In this document: positions 52,735 to 53,218 of the stretch, in pieces
Layout: each line of letters begins with the position of its first letter
How positions within the stretch are numbered: position 1 is the stretch's first letter
Translations under genes and position numbers: made by a program
Assembly: GCF_002940005.1 (NCBI RefSeq)
Contig: NZ_MDEF01000027.1
DNA: 53,218 nucleotides
DNA from: Xanthomonas hortorum
GTDB lineage: Bacteria > Pseudomonadota > Gammaproteobacteria > Xanthomonadales > Xanthomonadaceae
Strand: one strand, 5' to 3'
Notes under the pieces: model-generated
What the model was told of the DNA's origin: nothing
Databases searched by the model: none
The model's input: only the letters and a program-made list of their open reading frames with translations

Positions 52735-53133
52735 ATGAACGATCCACGCCAACCCTCGCACCCGGACCATCCGATGTATCAGCAGATCGAACGCGGTGTG
52801 CACGCGATCGATGCCGCACACGGGCGCGAGCCCGACCAGACCAGCGCGCGGCTGACTGCTGCGTTATTGCGGCTGGCCAAGGAAGGCGGCCTGTCGCGCG
52901 TGGATCACGTGCTGATGAGCGAGGCGAACGACAAAGGCGTGCACGGTGGCGAGAACGTCTTTGTGGTGCAAGGCGATCCGGCCAATCCGGCGCATCTGCG
53001 CGCGCATATGAAGACCGAACAGGCATTGAGCACGCCGGAAGAGCAGTCGTTCGCGCGCACACAGCAGCTTGCATCGCCAGCTGAGCAGGTTCAGCCACCC
53101 GAACCCACTCAGACACCGCGGTTGGGGCAGTAA
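52735..53133 (+). CDS. Stand-alone XVIPCD-type protein (type IV secretion effector tail domain)
   Basis: A 132-residue protein that consists almost only of a domain matching the XVIPCD. Residues about 7-110 show HPDHPMYQQIERGVHAID, GREPDQTSARL, GLSRVDHVLMSE, ENVFVVQGDPANPAHLRAHM and TPEEQSFART. XVIPCD is known as the C-terminal signal that recruits Xanthomonadales antibacterial effectors to VirD4 of the type IV secretion system. No toxin domain precedes it, and the extra C-terminal tail is Gln/Pro-rich. GGAG lies 7 nt before the ATG. No immunity gene is seen next to it within the window. Its stop codon TAA is the start of a repeat copy. Confidence 0.8.
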   Translation: MNDPRQPSHPDHPMYQQIERGVHAIDAAHGREPDQTSARLTAALLRLAKEGGLSRVDHVLMSEANDKGVHGGENVFVVQGDPANPAHLRAHMKTEQALSTPEEQSFARTQQLASPAEQVQPPEPTQTPRLGQ

Positions 53134-53218
53134 GATCGGCTAATAAAACGACTGAGCGGATGCCTAAGGAACCTCTGAACAACGCACCATAGATACGCGA
53201 CACTACCCGCCTCATGTT
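53131..53218. repeat. Dispersed element end (copy 5, cut by window end)
   Basis: Starting with the TAA stop of the XVIPCD gene, TAAGATCGGCTAATAAAACG matches the terminal motif with two differences, followed by ACTGAGCGG (against TAGCGAGCGG). After about 53160 the sequence leaves the pattern and may belong to another mobile-element end; it is cut at 53218. Confidence 0.55.

Noticed and set aside
1..53218. CRISPR arrays, tRNA or rRNA genes
   Set aside because: Looked for repeated spacers, cloverleaf-like ends and conserved rRNA segments; none seen.

Overview
The window looks like a chromosomal segment from a Xanthomonas-type gammaproteobacterium. The evidence is the high GC content, the pilMNOPQ/ponA and gmk-rpoZ-spoT-recG neighbourhoods, long TonB-dependent receptors, a stand-alone XVIPCD-type protein (a domain of Xanthomonadales type IV secretion effectors), and several families of short dispersed intergenic repeats with GGGATTN heptads or long hairpins. 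I cannot name the species. No rRNA, tRNA, CRISPR array, phage or complete insertion sequence was seen.

Region 1 (1-14.6 kb) is mostly accessory. It holds a BlaI-type repressor with an M56 membrane protease that ends in a TonB-C domain, and a divergent acetyl-CoA hydrolase/transferase. A secreted PI-PLC-like phosphodiesterase with a TonB-dependent receptor follows, then an L,D-transpeptidase with an M23 peptidase (cell-wall pair), a divergent SDR/LysR pair, and a siderophore-type TonB receptor with a Fur-like box.

Region 2 (14.6-26.3 kb) carries an alpha/beta-hydrolase remnant, transketolase, a DAACS glutamate/dicarboxylate symporter, and a 0.66 kb repeat-filled gap. It ends with a compact six-gene Bat-type operon: moxR, DUF58, DUF4381, batA, a fused batB-batC, and batD. 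Several of these genes are joined by ATGA overlaps.

Region 3 (26.5-36.9 kb) is the type IV pilus alignment and secretin operon pilMNOPQ, divergent from penicillin-binding protein 1A. It continues with an unrecognised protein, citrate synthase and ribosomal protein L31 type B. pilP carries an apparent single-base frameshift that displaces its conserved C-terminus.

Region 4 (37-48.4 kb) is conserved housekeeping: nucleoside hydrolase, recG, ridA, spoT, rpoZ, gmk and yicC on the minus strand, then rph, a VOC protein, rdgB and hemW on the plus strand. Region 5 (48.4-53.2 kb) has a DUF1631 protein translationally coupled to a PilZ protein, pepQ, and the small XVIPCD-type protein.

The most unusual signal is structural. 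A dispersed element with the terminal motif TAAGAGCGGCTAACAAAAC occurs five times (two full copies, one diverged, two cut by the window ends). In every case at least one end coincides with the stop codon of a gene. A second family, made of GGGATTN heptads, forms inverted pairs at intergenic borders and also often begins at a stop codon.
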